Source of the DNA: Ruminococcus_G sp050944415
GTDB taxonomy: Bacteria > Bacillota > Clostridia > Lachnospirales > Lachnospiraceae
NCBI GenBank assembly: GCA_050944415.1
Contig: JBMNRA010000071.1
Coordinates: 1 to 13,075, forward strand
Direction of reading: 5' to 3'
DNA: 13,075 nucleotides
Below, one piece after another: positions 12,935 to 13,075 of the stretch (the stretch's first letter is position 1; every line of letters starts with the position of its first letter). The notes beneath the pieces are model-generated. The model searched no databases, was not told the origin of the DNA, and saw only the letters and a program-made list of their open reading frames with translations. The position numbers and the translations under genes are program-made.

Positions 12935-13075
12935 TATGCATAAATCAGATGATAGCGTCAAGATACTTTAAGTTGAAAAAATATAGAAGTATCCCTTTGC
13001 GTTTCATCATTTATATATTTCCTAGGTGTGCATTAAACCAGATTACCTTCTTAGCTGTATATCCAGGGATTGAAG

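Noticed and set aside
12759..12961. Two minus-strand frames of about 60 codons
   Set aside because: They cross the antisense RNA promoter and the shared terminator and lack a plausible start site; RNA structure explains this region better.
13011..13075. Minus-strand frame open to the window edge ending WFNAHLGNI
   Set aside because: Only 21 codons are visible and no family is recognised; it could be the end of a gene beyond the window.

Overview
The window looks like a chromosomal segment of a Gram-positive Clostridia bacterium, most probably Lachnospiraceae. The grounds are moderate GC, strong AGGAGG-type ribosome binding sites, consensus SigmaA promoters, an FMN-riboswitch rib operon, a YtrA-type GntR/ABC operon and a Hol-Tox-like miniprotein. 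The species cannot be fixed from the sequence. Almost every gene is on the minus strand; one very small gene near the right end is on the plus strand.

Layout, in window order. (1) 1-3779: a minus-strand operon starting from a perfect consensus promoter with an adjacent 13-bp palindromic operator. It encodes a PLP-dependent Cys/Met-metabolism enzyme, a family 1 solute-binding lipoprotein, a MalF-type permease and the first 33 codons of a MalG-type permease. (2) 3814-5856: a three-gene autoregulated operon with overlapping genes (YtrA-like GntR repressor, ABC ATPase, six-helix ABC permease). A large inverted repeat follows it. (3) 5871-7304: a single gene for a URO-D/MtaA-like protein with its own promoter and a strong intrinsic terminator. 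(4) 7321-11878: the riboflavin operon, FMN riboswitch-ribD-ribE-ribBA-ribH, followed 5 nt later by a HAD phosphatase gene. That phosphatase is a good candidate for the dephosphorylation step between RibD and RibH. ribE very probably starts at a TTG codon. (5) 11921-12420: the remnant of a tyrosine recombinase with an internal deletion and a frameshift. Two sets of phased direct repeats lie just past its 3' end, suggesting the scar of an integrated element. (6) 12611-12934: a compact type I toxin-antitoxin-like module.

The most interesting item is the module in (6). A 33-residue holin-like/Fst-like peptide gene (plus strand) and a convergent short antisense RNA (minus strand) share a bidirectional terminator. 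A direct repeat (7 bp plus 16 bp, with a 1-nt offset) lies across the toxin start codon and again in the antisense RNA 5' end. The antisense RNA could therefore pair with the toxin translation start as well as with the shared terminator. This is the logic of the enterococcal par (fst RNAI/RNAII) locus, here beside a dead integrase.

All functional assignments come from reading motifs and context. No database search was possible.
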